Part shown: piece after piece, positions 62,931 through 64,000 of the stretch | Layout: each line of letters starts with the position of its first letter | Numbering within the stretch: the stretch's first letter is position 1 | Assembly (NCBI GenBank): GCA_020848995.1 | Contig: JADLHA010000048.1 | Span: 62,001 to 126,000 of the forward strand | Reading direction: 5' to 3' | DNA length: 64,000 nt | Source: Saprospiraceae bacterium | Lineage (GTDB): Bacteria; Bacteroidota; Bacteroidia; Chitinophagales; Saprospiraceae | The notes under the pieces: model-generated | The model's input: only the letters and a program-made list of their open reading frames with translations | Told to the model about the DNA's origin: nothing | The model's database searches: none | Translations under genes and position numbers: made by a program

Positions 62931-64000
62931 ATTTTAACCAGTTTTCTGTTGAGTCTGTGTCCATTTGCAAAGCGGATGGAAAGCAGGTAACTTCCGGAAG
63001 GTAACTCCCGGGCTTCGAATACATGTGTCTTTTCGACCATTGGGCCATGATATACGGAATTGCCCAGAAAATCGAATAGTTCGAAGTGGACTGGAAGAGA
63101 TTCAGCATCGCGGCAGTCAATGTGAATGCTACCATCAAAGGGATTGGGATGCACTTCAACGCGATAAACGGCAAACTGATCATCATTCGCCGAGGGTTCT
63201 GCTGAAATATACAGATTGTCGATGTGTATGAAATCCTTGGTTAGGTCTAACTGGCCACTCAAACTGTCGACAGCCCCTTCGAGTACGATGTTTTCAATGA
63301 GGATGGTAACGGGACCGTTTTCCAGAGGAATTTCCTCCTGAAATTTTCCAGATATTGGCGTTGGACTTCCCTGAAGAATGTAGAAGGGGCCACCCGTAGT
63401 CTTGCCGTCCTTATCGTAAAAAAGGACGCGGCTTACGGCCGCCAGGGAAACATCGGTCAGCAGCGTGTCGTAACCCGGATTGCCGACTTTTTGCAGAAAA
63501 TCAAAGGAAAAATAGGCCTTTTGTATGCCGTCCGTAGAAAGGCAATTGTACAATTGCGACTTAAACTTAGGGTTAGCGGAAAAATAGGTGGCCAGGTCGG
63601 CAGAATTGATAAATGCCTTTGATCCATTGGGGTTGAAAAGCTTACCACCACTCATCAAAACGCCGGCAGACTGAGTCGGTCTGTCATCAACAGCCCAGTG
63701 AATGGAGGAGTCTGCATAAACGGTCAGGTGGGAGGTGTCAAATTCAAAATTGTCAAAAGGTTCCAGATAACCCAAACTGACATTGTCGGTAAAAATGGCC
63801 TGGAAAAAACTGCTGTTGTTTGCCGTGTTGGTATCCTTCGCGTAAGAAAGGATGGCCTCAATGGTGCCAAGCCCCCTGAAGTCTCTCGATACAGGAAAAA
63901 AATCAGAGCGATAACTTGCTCCCGGATAGATCGTGCGGTTTACAATCAGGCTGCGCTCGCTGATTTGCTGGCCGTAGGCCATGATCAATTTTAATTCAGT
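62927..64000 (-). CDS. Secreted protein with T9SS type A sorting domain, N-terminus outside the window
   Basis: The frame is open from the window end to its stop at 62927, 358 codons, and no signal peptide is visible, so the gene surely starts beyond 64000. TTG at 63988 and ATG at 63982 are in frame but unlikely starts. The visible part is beta-rich and not recognised. The last 75 residues or so (VEVHPNPFDGSIHIDC, FELFDFLGNSVYHG, LPSGSYLLSIRFANG) are a T9SS type A sorting domain, so the protein is exported to the surface or medium. Confidence 0.85.
   Translation of the reverse strand, partial: TELKLIMAYGQQISERSLIVNRTIYPGASYRSDFFPVSRDFRGLGTIEAILSYAKDTNTANNSSFFQAIFTDNVSLGYLEPFDNFEFDTSHLTVYADSSIHWAVDDRPTQSAGVLMSGGKLFNPNGSKAFINSADLATYFSANPKFKSQLYNCLSTDGIQKAYFSFDFLQKVGNPGYDTLLTDVSLAAVSRVLFYDKDGKTTGGPFYILQGSPTPISGKFQEEIPLENGPVTILIENIVLEGAVDSLSGQLDLTKDFIHIDNLYISAEPSANDDQFAVYRVEVHPNPFDGSIHIDCRDAESLPVHFELFDFLGNSVYHGPMVEKTHVFEARELPSGSYLLSIRFANGHRLNRKLVKI

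Overview
The window comes from a member of the Bacteroidota, most likely of the Saprospiria or a neighbouring class. The evidence is two sets of type IX secretion (T9SS) genes, several proteins with T9SS sorting domains of type A or type B, a ParA-ParB-DUF5683 operon, a murein-tripeptide ligase (Mpl), and at least fifteen perfect TAnnTTTG promoter boxes of the Bacteroidota kind placed just ahead of start codons. The genus-level placement is inference. No rRNA, tRNA, CRISPR array, transposase or phage gene was seen. The window looks like ordinary chromosome, cut inside a gene at both ends.

Layout. (1) 1-14090, minus strand: two consecutive copies of one three-gene module, each a PorP/SprF outer-membrane barrel, a PorE-like TPR / beta-propeller / OmpA-like protein, and a very large multi-Ig/PKD surface protein. 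The second surface protein keeps its type B (gliding-motility) C-terminal domain; the first is cut by the window edge just before it. (2) 14318-16512, plus: an NAD(P)H-hydrate repair enzyme overlapping a class III sirtuin. (3) 16509-24880, minus: a probable operon of a DUF4956 membrane protein, a CotH-kinase-like T9SS cargo, an HlyD-type fusion protein, a TolC-like protein and a large TonB-receptor-like barrel, with no recognisable inner-membrane pump. (4) 25149-28619: ribonucleotide reductase nrdB-nrdA behind a long AT-rich regulatory region. (5) 28994-33146: 23S rRNA pseudouridine synthase, pyruvate dehydrogenase E1 beta, Mpl, a tiny lipoprotein closed by a clear terminator, and mnmD. (6) 33180-43280: a small SH3-like protein, a TlpA-like lipoprotein, a short-chain dehydrogenase, a BNR-repeat T9SS cargo with acyl-CoA thioesterase and lipB, a thioredoxin-dockerin T9SS cargo, and a peptide-binding lipoprotein. 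(7) 43444-46355: metallo-hydrolase, parA, parB and DUF5683 as a tightly overlapping operon. (8) 46366-55377: SCP2 protein, M1 aminopeptidase, CPBP protease, DUF6580 protein, cobalamin adenosyltransferase with an ABC ATPase, deoxynucleoside kinase, methyltransferase, CorA and a LolC/FtsX-like permease. (9) 55457-64000: tyrS, msrB, a membrane protein, rimO, a barrel-like protein, a SpoU methyltransferase, pyrG, a MOSC protein and a partial T9SS cargo.

How the genes fit together. Much of the window serves the cell surface: the two triads probably export and anchor large adhesins, at least four further proteins carry T9SS type A sorting signals, and the CotH/HlyD/TolC operon looks like a separate envelope system whose job cannot be read from sequence alone. 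The rest is housekeeping: nucleotide supply (RNR, dNK, PyrG), translation and tRNA/rRNA modification (TyrS, MnmD, RimO, pseudouridine synthase, SpoU), NAD metabolism and chromosome partition. Genes are packed tightly. Operon neighbours often overlap by 1-56 bases, and four convergent pairs share a 4-base double stop codon, so intergenic terminators are nearly absent.
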